Positions 8,176 through 16,746 of a stretch of 64,000 nucleotides of DNA are shown one piece after another. The DNA lies in assembly GCA_023249405.1 (NCBI GenBank), contig JAHFCR010000004.1:1-64000 (forward strand). The letters are read 5' to 3'. A model generated the notes under the pieces. It made no database searches. It saw nothing but the letters and a program-made list of their open reading frames with translations, and was not told the origin of the DNA. The position numbers and the translations under genes are program-made. Source of the DNA: Peptococcaceae bacterium. GTDB lineage: Bacteria; Bacillota; DSM-12270; Thermacetogeniales; Thermacetogeniaceae. Within the stretch, counting starts at the first letter, position 1. Each line of letters starts with the position of its first letter.

Positions 8176-8225
8176 CAAAAAGCAACATATCAACTGAACA
8201 GAATGAGTTCAGCTGATATGTTGCT
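8176..8225 (-). terminator. Intrinsic terminator of the nudF-spoIIM operon
   Basis: A 19-bp stem with one mismatch (8181-8199 with 8207-8225) and a 7-nt loop is followed on the minus strand by TTTTTGAC. It lies downstream of the small membrane protein gene at 8317. Confidence 0.75.
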
Positions 8226-8253
8226 ACGCACCAAAACAGGATGTTTTATTTTT

Positions 8254-8275
8254 TATTCATGAACATTTTATATTC
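8254..8275. promoter_or_regulatory. Putative enhancer (UAS) for the sigma54 activator, copy 2
   Basis: TATTCATGAACATTTT followed by A and TATTC, 21/22 identical to 4031-4052. It lies about 145-166 bp upstream of the -24 element at 8110, nearly the same distance as copy 1 from its promoter. Confidence 0.6.
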
Positions 8276-8316
8276 GCTCTATACTTTTTACGCCATAATT
8301 GGCCAGAACTTTCAAC

Positions 8317-8607
8317 CTAATCAGAATCAGGCGGCGCCTGCTTGCCGGTACCAAAATAATATTGCTGCAGCTTTTCCAGAAACAGATCACCCTGATTCAG
8401 ACCAGGCTGCTGCTGAATGCCAGCCTGATGCTCGGCCCTGACCGCGGGAGGCTGACTCTCCCGGTAACGATTCTTAAAACTGGCAATGCTCCCGAATACC
8501 AGACTTAAAAACTGGGGAGTGATCAGTACAATCAACAGTAAAAACAGCAGCAGCCGGACAATGACACCCGCCTTATGCCTCCAGTTGGTGACTGTGATCA
8601 AAAACAT
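8317..8607 (-). CDS. Small single-pass membrane protein of unknown function
   Basis: 96-aa protein with one strongly hydrophobic segment (about residues 15-40) and a Gln/Pro-rich soluble tail. The start at ATG 8607 follows GGAGGGG. It is the last gene of the nudF-ComB-like-spoIIM operon, before a terminator. I do not recognise a family. The spoIIM neighbourhood makes a sporulation or envelope role possible. Confidence 0.6.
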   Translation of the reverse strand: MFLITVTNWRHKAGVIVRLLLFLLLIVLITPQFLSLVFGSIASFKNRYRESQPPAVRAEHQAGIQQQPGLNQGDLFLEKLQQYYFGTGKQAPPDSD

Positions 8608-8686
8608 AGGCTCCCCTCCAGATTAGGGTTTTTTTATAATATGCTTTTCTCATGGTATTTTAGAACATTTTACCCACATATAAGCA

Positions 8687-9319
8687 TTAGCCGATCAGCA
8701 TGGACAACCGGATGATGCCCGGCACGAGGTAGGCTTCAATCCAGCTCCCCAGCAGGATCAGTAACGCACACGCCACAAAGAGCAGGGTGTAGGTCAGTAT
8801 GCCGGTAAACACCGTGGTCTCATGGGATTGCTTAAAGAGGGACAGGGAAAAGTAAAGAGCCAGGGTTCCCGCCACAAATAGCCCCGGCACATAACACAAG
8901 TTCTGGGGCAATACTGCAACCAGGGCCAGCAGTAACCCCTGGCCAGCCTTTTCTTGAACCAGAAAACCGATTGTAAAACCTAAAATAAATCCACGGGCGC
9001 CGGTTAGCAGGATAACCAACGGGGCGCCAACCGCAGTGAGTCCCATAAGCCACATGATGACCAGCGCAAGCAACTGTCCCCGGAGGCTGTCTACCCAGGT
9101 CTTGATGACTGGAAACTGGCCATTCTGGGCCAGGGCACTCATGTTGCTCAGGAAACTGTCCAGATATTGCCTCAGTTCAGCCAACTGGGATGGAGTCAGG
9201 GTGCGAAGGATCGAAGCCCCGCTGATCAGGCCCACTATAAAAGCACCGGCCACATAGGCAGCAGGGACGAGCAACTCCTTCTGTTGGCTCAACCGGAAGC
9301 GCGGCATAGCCTGCATCAT
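8687..9319 (-). CDS. spoIIM: Stage II sporulation protein M
   Basis: Membrane subunit of the DMP complex (SpoIID-SpoIIM-SpoIIP), which remodels peptidoglycan during engulfment of the forespore. The protein is 210 aa from ATG 9319, chosen because AGGTGA lies 6 nt upstream; the open frame extends further without a ribosome site. It has about five membrane segments and the family pattern GARGFILGFTIGFLV followed by PQNLCYVPGLFVAGTLAL. It follows the ComB-like gene in the nudF operon, a common Firmicutes order. Confidence 0.9.
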   Translation of the reverse strand: MMQAMPRFRLSQQKELLVPAAYVAGAFIVGLISGASILRTLTPSQLAELRQYLDSFLSNMSALAQNGQFPVIKTWVDSLRGQLLALVIMWLMGLTAVGAPLVILLTGARGFILGFTIGFLVQEKAGQGLLLALVAVLPQNLCYVPGLFVAGTLALYFSLSLFKQSHETTVFTGILTYTLLFVACALLILLGSWIEAYLVPGIIRLSMLIG

Positions 9320-9389
9320 ATCTCTCACCTGTAGGCATTGAATTGATCGCCGTTCAATAAAATACCTCTTGAGAGATTTTATGCCAGCT

Positions 9390-10148
9390 TCAGGAAAGCA
9401 AGTACAAACTTGTATCCGCTTTGAGATTTCCAGGTAGGGAACAGCATTCATCGTCTGGCGGGCCCTGTTTGCGGAGATACCCCAGTTCCAGCATACGGCC
9501 GGCCAGGTAGCGCACCGCTAACACATCCTCGGCAGCCTTGCCGCTGGCAGCCAGAAGGCAGATATCACGCTGCTGCGCTGATGCTAGATACAGTGCTCTG
9601 TCAATGGCCCGTTCAGCATTATCCCAACCCGTACGTCCGTAAGTACGGGCAACCGTGCCGGTGGTCACGGGAGCGCCAGCGTGCCAGGCCGTATCAAAGG
9701 CAGTGCCTCCGCAATCAGAGATCGCCACCACCACCCGTCCCCGGACATCCACCAGCTTGACCGTCTCCGCGCCGAGGTTGGGATAGATCTCTGCTATCTT
9801 GACGCCAACAGCCCGCAGCCCTTGCAATACCGCCGATGCCCGCTGGCGGCGCTCCTCTGGGCTACCTGTCCGCGGCTCAGCAACCAGCACCACCTCACTG
9901 CCGAAAGCTGCCGCAGCCTCCGCCGCATATCGGCCCACTGACTCGGGCGATACCGGCACATTGGCCTTGCAGGGAACGGGGCTGGCGCCCAGAACCAGGC
10001 GCGCCCCCGATTGCAGGGCAGCCTCCATGGTTGTGCTCATGTCTATCAGATCGACCACCAGCACCACCTTGCCAGCCAGAGCAGCCTCATAAGCCCCACT
10101 GGCATCGGCAGCGACGGTAAAGCTGATCGCTCCATTCATATCGTTCAC
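9390..10148 (-). CDS. ComB-like (2-phosphosulfolactate phosphatase-like) protein
   Basis: 252-aa protein. The segment KVVLVVDLIDMSTTMEAAL resembles the VVVIDVLRATTT signature of ComB phosphatases, and VVVAISDCGGTAFDTA resembles their later core. ComB proper acts in coenzyme M and sulfolactate pathways, and nothing else here points to them, so the substrate is open. The start is GTG 10148, with GGGAGG 5 nt upstream; an earlier ATG at 10202 would overlap nudF and lacks a ribosome site. It lies between nudF and spoIIM. Confidence 0.55.
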   Translation of the reverse strand: MNDMNGAISFTVAADASGAYEAALAGKVVLVVDLIDMSTTMEAALQSGARLVLGASPVPCKANVPVSPESVGRYAAEAAAAFGSEVVLVAEPRTGSPEERRQRASAVLQGLRAVGVKIAEIYPNLGAETVKLVDVRGRVVVAISDCGGTAFDTAWHAGAPVTTGTVARTYGRTGWDNAERAIDRALYLASAQQRDICLLAASGKAAEDVLAVRYLAGRMLELGYLRKQGPPDDECCSLPGNLKADTSLYLLS

Positions 10149-10182
10149 GTACGCCTCCCGTTGAACAACCAGATCATGTCGA

Positions 10183-10749
10183 TCAGCGATCAGATCGTCC
10201 ATCCTGTATCCGGTTGACGGTCAGAATACCGATAATCGTTTTGGCATCCCTGATCTCCCCCCGGGAAACCATGCACAACGCCTCGTCGACCGGAACAGTG
10301 ACTACTTCGATAAATTCTTCCTCATCGGTATGAGCCTGACCCTGCTTCAGTCCGGAGGCTTTGAGGATATACAACAGTTCGTCGCTGAAACCCGGAGTGG
10401 AATAATAAGAAAAAAGCGGCTCCCACTGCTCGGCGCCGTACCCCGTCTCCTCTTCCAGTTCACGGCGGGCGCAGACCAGCGGGCTCTCTCCCCGATCCCT
10501 CTTCCCGGCCGGGATCTCCAGTAATATTTCACCGGTAGGATGGCGGTACTGGCGCACCATGAGCAACTCGTCCTTGTCTGTGAGGGCAATCACCGCAACG
10601 GCGCCCGGGTGCTCGATCACCTCCCGGGTGGCTGTTTCTCCGTTCGGAAGGCGGACGGTGTCCACCCGCAGATTGATCATCTTGCCTTCGAATATCCGCT
10701 CGGTGCCGATAGCTGTCTCCTCGAGCATACTGTCAGTTTTTGTGTCCAT
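10183..10749 (-). CDS. nudF: ADP-ribose pyrophosphatase (Nudix)
   Basis: Nudix hydrolase, 188 aa, that cleaves ADP-ribose to AMP and ribose 5-phosphate. The Nudix box reads GKRDRGES then REL-EEETGY, with the metal-binding Glu residues present. The upstream strand EIPAGK and downstream YYSTPGFSDE are typical of the NudF/YqkG group. ATG 10749 is preferred because GAGGAG lies 7 nt upstream. It is the first gene of the operon leading to spoIIM. Confidence 0.9.
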   Translation of the reverse strand: MDTKTDSMLEETAIGTERIFEGKMINLRVDTVRLPNGETATREVIEHPGAVAVIALTDKDELLMVRQYRHPTGEILLEIPAGKRDRGESPLVCARRELEEETGYGAEQWEPLFSYYSTPGFSDELLYILKASGLKQGQAHTDEEEFIEVVTVPVDEALCMVSRGEIRDAKTIIGILTVNRIQDGRSDR

Positions 10750-10833
10750 CTCATTTCTCCTCTTCTTTAACAATAGTAATAATAGTCATTTTACCGGGAC
10801 CAGCATCGCTTCTGGCCGGCCTTCTCTGCCTTA

Positions 10834-11922
10834 TCATGTCTGATTGCCCGACAGCATCTCATCCGCGATCATTCCGGCAGCACCGGCGGACAGAAAACAG
10901 GCTGGGTCATCGTCAATCCCCCGTCCCATGCTATCAACCGGTATCGCCCGCTGTTCCAATAAACGCAGGGCCGGCCATCCATCTCGCACCAGCAATCTGT
11001 GCCGGTCCAGGATGCCACTCCGTAAAAGCTGCTCCTGTACCACTTGCCACTGGTCGGCAGGCAGCACCGGGCAGGCAATGGCAGCAGAGGATAGGGCCAC
11101 CATCCCTAGCGCCGTCAGCGTATGATGGCTCACCCCGTGATGCCGTTGCCGGGGATCTGCAAAACTGATCCGGGGAATGGCAATGGCCACCCCTCCAAGA
11201 ATGTTGATCGCATTGATGATCTCCCCCTGCTCCAGGGCCGTGGTACCCCACCTGGTGCCGGTGCCGACGATCCCGGGGCCCATGGTCACGATGATCAGGT
11301 CGGCTTTTAAAACCTGCCGTGCGGCAACGAGCCCTGAATAGATATTCACCGCTTCCAGGTCGCCGCCGAAGGAGTGGCCGACCGTGACTGTCCCGGCTAG
11401 CAGCCCATCATCATTAAGTCTGCGCACGATACGGCTGAGAGCCAGCGGCAAGGCAGCGCCATCACTCATCACGTAAGCAATTCTCCAGCCATGGTCAGCC
11501 GCCAGGCAGCCGGCCACTGCAGGTGCTAGTTGGCTGTGCAGCGTCCCCGCGATCACCGGGGTTCCTTCAAGGGAGGAAAGTTCCGCCAGTGCTGGATGAT
11601 GAGGGCTGGTCTCCTCCTCCACGGCCAGGACGCTCACCTGCAGCGGTGTGTAGCGCAGTTTCATGATATGGCCCTGAGCAGGAGCAGAATCATCCGGTAT
11701 CCGGGTCAGGTTCGCCAGCACAAAGTCGTAGCCACCGCTGCCCAAACCGATGCTGACAGCGGTGGTATTGAGATATACCTCATCCCCGACCTCCACCCTA
11801 CCGGTCAACAGGGGTAAATTCCAGGCCAGGCCTGGAGCGCCGTCAACGGACACTTCAAGCTCCTGCAAGTCCGGTTCGTTCTGGATCACGCGCCACACCT
11901 TGGCCTTGCGCCAGGCAATCAT
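10834..11922 (-). CDS. DUF3866 family protein
   Basis: About 362-aa conserved Firmicutes and Actinobacteria protein of unknown function. Recognisable parts are VGDEVYLNTTAVSIGLGSGG near the N-terminus, MKLRYTPLQVSVLAVEE, and the glycine-rich GPGIVGTGTRWGTTALEQGE. Three ATG codons lie in a row (11928, 11925, 11922); the third is best spaced from GGAGG. It lies between the peptidase and nudF. A nucleotide- or cofactor-binding role is possible from the glycine-rich stretch but not shown. Confidence 0.8.
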   Translation of the reverse strand: MIAWRKAKVWRVIQNEPDLQELEVSVDGAPGLAWNLPLLTGRVEVGDEVYLNTTAVSIGLGSGGYDFVLANLTRIPDDSAPAQGHIMKLRYTPLQVSVLAVEEETSPHHPALAELSSLEGTPVIAGTLHSQLAPAVAGCLAADHGWRIAYVMSDGAALPLALSRIVRRLNDDGLLAGTVTVGHSFGGDLEAVNIYSGLVAARQVLKADLIIVTMGPGIVGTGTRWGTTALEQGEIINAINILGGVAIAIPRISFADPRQRHHGVSHHTLTALGMVALSSAAIACPVLPADQWQVVQEQLLRSGILDRHRLLVRDGWPALRLLEQRAIPVDSMGRGIDDDPACFLSAGAAGMIADEMLSGNQT

Positions 11923-11942
11923 CATCATGCCTCCATTAAGAC

Positions 11943-13082
11943 TTATGACAGGCCGGCGTTGAGTCTGACGATCTCCCAGAGCCAGCGGGCATCAGCTGCC
12001 AGGTCGCTCAAGATGAGGAACTCCTCGGTGGTATGCACCTGCTTCATGCCGATGCCCAGATTGGCGGCGGTTTTTCCGGATGCGTTGATAATATTGGCGT
12101 CGCTGCCGCCACCGCTGGTCTCGTAGCTTATTTTCAAACCAGCCTTTCCCGCAGCCTTGGCAGCGATCTTGAAGGCCTTCAGGCTTTTATTCAGGCGGAA
12201 TTCCGGATATTGGAAGGTAACCCGGACCTCGCTCCTGGCGCCTGCAGCCTCTGCCACCCTGGTAAATTCGGAGGTGATCTGGGTGGTCAGGCTGTCCATC
12301 TTCTTCCGGTCGAGGCTTCTCACCTCACCCTGAATAAAGCAGGAATCGGGAATGATGTTGGTCGCCTTGCCGCCCTCAATGACGCCCATGTTGGCGGTGG
12401 TTTCAGCGTCAATCCGGCCGAGGGTCAACTGTGCCAGAGCCTGGCCGGCTACCTGAATAGCGTTGATCCCCCGTTCCGGTTCGATACCGGCATGAGCGGC
12501 ACGGCCCCTGACAATGATATCCATCAGGTTCTGGGCGGGCGCCGCAACGACCATGGTACCCGGATTGCCGCTGCTATCCAGCACGTATCCGAACTTTGAC
12601 TGCAACCGGTCGCAGTCAAAGTTTTTGCTGCCTAGCAATCCCCGCTCCTCTGCCACCGTCAGCAGTATCTCCAGGTCGCCGTGAGCCAGCGGCTGATGCC
12701 GCAGCATCTCCAGCATTTCGAGGATGGCAGCGATACCTCCCTTGTCGTCTCCGCCCAGAATCGTGCTCCCCTCGCTGCGAAAAACACCCTCTTTGAACTC
12801 CACCTTGACCCCGTTCGCCGGGTTTACCGTATCCATGTGAGAACAGAGAAAAAAGGCGGGCCTGTTCTTTTCTCCAGGCAACCGGGCATAGATGTTCCCG
12901 CAATCGCCGCCGATCTTGTCTCCCGTATCATCCTCCATTACTTCGAGGCCGAGTTGATCGAAGCGATACTTGACGTAATCGGCCACCTCCCTTTCCCGGA
13001 AGGATGGCGAGGCGATCTCCGCCAGTCTGATAAACTCCCGGGCAATGCGATCTTCGTTGACATCCTCCACATTTCTGCTCAA
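11943..13082 (-). CDS. yqjE: M20-family (peptidase T-like) metallopeptidase, YqjE type
   Basis: 379-aa di-zinc aminopeptidase-like enzyme. Metal and catalytic motifs are in order: FLCSHMDTVNPANG (His, Asp), ILGGDDKGGIAAILE (bridging Asp), and LTVAEERGLLGSKNFD (catalytic Glu pair). A dimerisation insert follows, and the last third has ETSGGGSDANI. The start is TTG 13082, with GAGGAGG 9 nt upstream. The usual role of the group is tripeptide or small-peptide hydrolysis in the cytoplasm. Confidence 0.85.
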   Translation of the reverse strand: MSRNVEDVNEDRIAREFIRLAEIASPSFREREVADYVKYRFDQLGLEVMEDDTGDKIGGDCGNIYARLPGEKNRPAFFLCSHMDTVNPANGVKVEFKEGVFRSEGSTILGGDDKGGIAAILEMLEMLRHQPLAHGDLEILLTVAEERGLLGSKNFDCDRLQSKFGYVLDSSGNPGTMVVAAPAQNLMDIIVRGRAAHAGIEPERGINAIQVAGQALAQLTLGRIDAETTANMGVIEGGKATNIIPDSCFIQGEVRSLDRKKMDSLTTQITSEFTRVAEAAGARSEVRVTFQYPEFRLNKSLKAFKIAAKAAGKAGLKISYETSGGGSDANIINASGKTAANLGIGMKQVHTTEEFLILSDLAADARWLWEIVRLNAGLS

Positions 13083-13140
13083 AGATAATCCCCTCCTCTA
13101 CGTTATTAATGGTCATAGCGAACATCGGGAGTACAGGGTG

Positions 13141-13971
13141 TTACCTGATGCCCGCTCGACCGAGGTTGTCGATGTATCGTAAAAAACTGTTGCCCTCGAT
13201 AATGCCGGTCAGAGAATGTTGCTCAGAAATTATATGCAGCAATATCAAAATGCTCACTACCGCTACTTGGGCGGTTGCTGCCAGGCTGCCCGACATGACC
13301 ATTCCCAGAGCATAACCTAGCAGGTTGGCCCCTGTATCCCCAAGCATCACCGCGGCCCCCAGATCGAAGGGCAGATAGGCCAGGATACCGCCTGCCAGTG
13401 GCGCCAGGGCATAGGCCAGGCCCCTTCCCCCGGGTGGTATCAGAAGCAACAGATCCCAGACCAGAAACAACTTGGCTGCCCTGCCGGGACGCAGATCAAA
13501 GAGATTGATCGTATTGGCGGTCAGAGCGATGAGCAAGACGCTGATCACCAGTTCCCACCAGAAGCGTCCGGGCCAGGCCAGCATGGACAGGAACAAGGCT
13601 CCGCCTACCCCTCCCAGGGCCTTGATGCCGCCGGTGGTCAGTTCGCCCTGACTGAGCGCCTGTAAATGGCCGCGTAGCCCGCGCCTGTTTGGAGAGCCAA
13701 GCAGATCGTCCAGAAATCCCAGCAATCCGAACCAGACCAGGCCTAGCATGAAGATCACTGAAAAGCGATCAGAAAACCAATGAAACAGGATCAGGGCAGT
13801 CGACAGATAGACAAAGAGCAGTAGAACGCCCATGGCGGTGGGGATCCGGCATTCGCCAAAGTTGACCCTGGACAGACCGGAGGCGATAAACAGGCGATTG
13901 AGCGATGGCAGCAGCATGTAGGTCAAAATAATACTCAAGCCAACTGCGATCACAGGCAACGCCCTTTCCAT
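13141..13971 (-). CDS. MraY/WecA-like polyprenyl-phosphate glycosyl-1-phosphate transferase homologue
   Basis: 276-aa membrane protein with about nine or ten hydrophobic segments. LLGFLDDLLG holds the Asp-Asp pair of the MraY/WecA superfamily, NTINLFDLRPGRAAK corresponds to the NLxDG loop but lacks the usual Gly, and MLGDTGANLLGYALG matches the later MGDTGS motif. The loops are altered, so activity is uncertain. I use ATG 13971; the preceding gene stops at 13980. It travels with a GT2 enzyme and the SteA/SteB pair, which suggests an envelope glycan or cell-separation function. Confidence 0.7.
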   Translation of the reverse strand: MERALPVIAVGLSIILTYMLLPSLNRLFIASGLSRVNFGECRIPTAMGVLLLFVYLSTALILFHWFSDRFSVIFMLGLVWFGLLGFLDDLLGSPNRRGLRGHLQALSQGELTTGGIKALGGVGGALFLSMLAWPGRFWWELVISVLLIALTANTINLFDLRPGRAAKLFLVWDLLLLIPPGGRGLAYALAPLAGGILAYLPFDLGAAVMLGDTGANLLGYALGMVMSGSLAATAQVAVVSILILLHIISEQHSLTGIIEGNSFLRYIDNLGRAGIR

Positions 13972-13979
13972 ACCTAAAA

Positions 13980-14645
13980 TCACTCCTGCCTGCATAACTG
14001 CATCAGCGCCCGGGATATCTCCACGAATTGCCGGCCCCGGTGTTTAAATCCCGCCCAGTCACGGCCGGTAGTGCGATGAACCATCCCCGTCGGCACCTCC
14101 AGGACTCGCAGACCCCGCCTCGCTGCCTCTATAGTCATGACCACTTCTACTCCATAACCTTCAGCGAAAGGCATCAACAGCTCCATTGTCCGCCGGGTCA
14201 TCACCCGCTGCCCGGAGAGGGGTGAAGCCAGGCGCAAACCGGTAGTCAACCAGATCCCGCACCCGGATAGCCCCTTGAGCAGGCCCAAACCGCCCGACCC
14301 TTTTACGGTAGGGAATTTAGCAATCGCCAGATCAGCCGTACCGTTCAGCACCGGCTGCGCCAAACTGCCCAATTGCCCGGCGCTGGCACCCAATTCACCG
14401 TCCAGCAGGGCAATGTAGGACTCCGTCACCATGCCGGCCCCCCGGTTCAAAGCAGCTCCCTTGCCCATGTTGCGAGGCAGCCGCAGCACCTGCGCCCCGG
14501 CGTCTGCCGCCTGGAAGGCGGTTTCGTCCTCTGAACCGTCATCCACCACCAACAGCTGCCCAACTTCCGGTACCGTCCAAATTGCGGCAATGGTGGCAGC
14601 GATTGATTCTCCCTCATTATAGGCGGGAATGATCACAGAAATCAA
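13980..14645 (-). CDS. Family 2 glycosyltransferase
   Basis: 221-aa GT-A fold enzyme. It starts SVIIPAYNEGESI, followed by LLVVDDGSEDET and NMGKGAALNRGA, as in dolichol-phosphate-mannose-synthase-like enzymes. The acidic metal motif appears as LLDGELG rather than DADLQ, a notable variation. There are no clear membrane helices. The start is TTG 14645, with GGAGG upstream. It lies between steB/mctB and the MraY-like gene, so it may decorate a lipid-linked envelope precursor. Confidence 0.8.
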   Translation of the reverse strand: MISVIIPAYNEGESIAATIAAIWTVPEVGQLLVVDDGSEDETAFQAADAGAQVLRLPRNMGKGAALNRGAGMVTESYIALLDGELGASAGQLGSLAQPVLNGTADLAIAKFPTVKGSGGLGLLKGLSGCGIWLTTGLRLASPLSGQRVMTRRTMELLMPFAEGYGVEVVMTIEAARRGLRVLEVPTGMVHRTTGRDWAGFKHRGRQFVEISRALMQLCRQE

Positions 14646-14661
14646 ACGAAAGCGCCTCCGG

Positions 14662-15537
14662 CTACAGCAGCGGCGGAATAAAGGACTCGGCTGTCTGCTT
14701 GATCCCGTAATGTCCGGGATGTCCCGCCATCGCCCCCACCAGGGCTACCTGCCCGTAGGCAGTGTCGATGTCGTCGATGGTGGCGATACCCGCCTGTTCG
14801 TAATACCGCACATACGAAACCGGCGCCATGCTGTCCTCAGTTCCAAAAACCCGCGCCCCTTCTGTTTTCCAGGTTTTGATCATGATCAGATCGAAATACC
14901 TGGCATAATCAAGCTCTCTTCCGTTGCTGCCTCCGATCAGGATGATGTCCTGCGGAGGGGCGCCCGTATTTACGGTTGCCTTTATTATTTCCAACTCTCG
15001 CAGAGATTGTGCAAGATTGTCGGGGCGCCCTATCGCTATCGCCGATGCCAGCGAACGTGCCAGGTCGGGCAGATATTTTTCAGGGGCTGCGCCTGGTTCC
15101 TTACCGAAATAAAACGCCAGCCTCCTGTTCACTTCAACATCCTTGAGCACGCCCAGATTAACTACGGTAGTCGATTGAATCAAGGCTCCGGCAGTGCGCA
15201 AAGCCGCTGCCAGCCTCTCATGCTCCTTCTGGTAATCCAGGTCGATAATGGCTACGGTCCGCCCCTGCAGCCTGTCCCGTATTAAGATCGGCAGGGCAAC
15301 CTGATTGAACTGCTTCTGGAAGGCGGAGTCCTGCTCCATCGCGGTTAAAGCCCGTGTCGTGCGCCGGTTGGCCTCCTGCTGGGAGGAGACCTGAGCCTGA
15401 ATATCCCTGATCAATTGCTCCTGCCTGGATAGAAAGAAGTCGTTGCCGGCCATGGCGGCTCCCGCCAGCACGCCGATCCCCAGGGCAAAAAAGACTGCAG
15501 CCAGCGAGGCAACATGGTACTTCAGGTTGATGATCAA
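14662..15537 (-). CDS. SteB/MctB-family envelope protein
   Basis: 291-aa protein with one N-terminal membrane helix (HVASLAAVFFALGIGVLAGAA) and a short coiled coil (about 40-75), then an extracytoplasmic domain. This is the MctB/DUF3186 family, called copper transporter in mycobacteria and SteB in corynebacteria, where it works with SteA in daughter-cell separation. The adjacent steA-like gene supports the SteB reading. The start is TTG 15537 after AAAGGAGA. Copper transport is less likely here. Confidence 0.8.
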   Translation of the reverse strand: MIINLKYHVASLAAVFFALGIGVLAGAAMAGNDFFLSRQEQLIRDIQAQVSSQQEANRRTTRALTAMEQDSAFQKQFNQVALPILIRDRLQGRTVAIIDLDYQKEHERLAAALRTAGALIQSTTVVNLGVLKDVEVNRRLAFYFGKEPGAAPEKYLPDLARSLASAIAIGRPDNLAQSLRELEIIKATVNTGAPPQDIILIGGSNGRELDYARYFDLIMIKTWKTEGARVFGTEDSMAPVSYVRYYEQAGIATIDDIDTAYGQVALVGAMAGHPGHYGIKQTAESFIPPLL

Positions 15538-15559
15538 GCAGTTCGGGTCTCCTTTACGG

Positions 15560-16687
15560 CTAGATCTGCAACAGCAGCAGCAGATGAACCATTAACAGCT
15601 GAAAATAATGCCTGCTGGCGGGAGAGGCGGTAAGCACCATCACCAGGGGAATCAGGGCAGCGGCAAAGATACCGGCCAGGTGGCTCCAATGCAAACTCTG
15701 GTGGTAAAGCCTGCTCACTCCCCTGGCGTCAACCAGCCTGGAGCCCACCTTCAGACGCACCAGAAAGGTACTGGCCATACCCTGACGGCCCTTTTCCAAA
15801 AAATCGAGCATGTTGGAATGCGTCCCCACCGCCACGATCACCTCAGCGCCCTGGTCATAGGCTAGAAGCAGGGCAATATCCTCGCTGGTGCCTGGCGCCG
15901 GCCAGAACACCGCCGGCAAACCAAGCCTCTCGATCCTGGCGGCTCCCGGCGCTGTTCCATCAGTATAGGCATGCACAACAATTTCAGCGCCCGTTTGCAG
16001 GGCGCTGTCGGAAACGCTATCCATATCGCCGACGATCAGATCGGGTCTCATACCCAACTCCAGCAGGGCGTCAGCGCCGCCATCGACACCGATCAGCACC
16101 GGTTTCACTTCCTGGATATAAGTCCTGATCGCCTGGATATCCTGGCGGTGATGATGCCCGCGCACTACCACCAGGGCCTGGCGGCCTTTAATATTGGTAC
16201 GGATGGCAGGGGCGGGGTAGCCGCCAAGGATCAGCCCTTGTTCCTGTTTGGCATAGACCAGGGTGTTGTCCACAAAACTGGCCAGTTCCAGCTTCAAACG
16301 GTCCTGGGCCAGGGCCAGTTTGGCTAAAATGGTATCCTCATCAAGCCAGATGACTGCAGATACCAGGTTCCCGTTCCGGTAGATGGCATCCCGGGTGATC
16401 AGGACGGAGTCTCCGTCGCGGATCTCCTGCATCACCAAGGAACCGGAGGCCTCAATAATAGGGACCCCTGCCCTGATCAGGGATAGGGGTCCGGTATTGG
16501 GATATCTTCCGGTTATGGAAGCGCTGCAGTTGACCACCGCCCGCGGGCGACAGCTGATCAGGCTCTCCGCAGCCAATTGATCCAGGTCCGCATGATCAAT
16601 GATCGCTATATCGCATGAGGACAGGCGTTTGACCAGGCTCTTGGTGCGCCCGTCCACCCTGGCTTTGCCCCTGACGACATTCTTCAC
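15560..16687 (-). CDS. steA: SteA-like cytokinetic protein (thiamin pyrophosphokinase-like fold)
   Basis: 375-aa protein. The central part has ILIGVDGGADALLELG-like and PDLIVGDMDSVSD motifs of the thiamin-pyrophosphokinase catalytic fold, and a C-terminal hydrophobic segment (about 335-375) anchors it to the membrane. This layout is that of SteA, reported in actinobacteria to act with SteB and a peptidoglycan hydrolase in cell separation. The order recN-...-steA-steB is shared with actinobacteria. The start is GTG 16687. True thiamin kinase activity is unlikely. Confidence 0.78.
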   Translation of the reverse strand: MKNVVRGKARVDGRTKSLVKRLSSCDIAIIDHADLDQLAAESLISCRPRAVVNCSASITGRYPNTGPLSLIRAGVPIIEASGSLVMQEIRDGDSVLITRDAIYRNGNLVSAVIWLDEDTILAKLALAQDRLKLELASFVDNTLVYAKQEQGLILGGYPAPAIRTNIKGRQALVVVRGHHHRQDIQAIRTYIQEVKPVLIGVDGGADALLELGMRPDLIVGDMDSVSDSALQTGAEIVVHAYTDGTAPGAARIERLGLPAVFWPAPGTSEDIALLLAYDQGAEVIVAVGTHSNMLDFLEKGRQGMASTFLVRLKVGSRLVDARGVSRLYHQSLHWSHLAGIFAAALIPLVMVLTASPASRHYFQLLMVHLLLLLQI

Positions 16688-16746
16688 AGGCTCCGCAACC
16701 TTCTCTACGAGATTTCAACTGAACTGGTTACGGAGCAGGGAAATAT

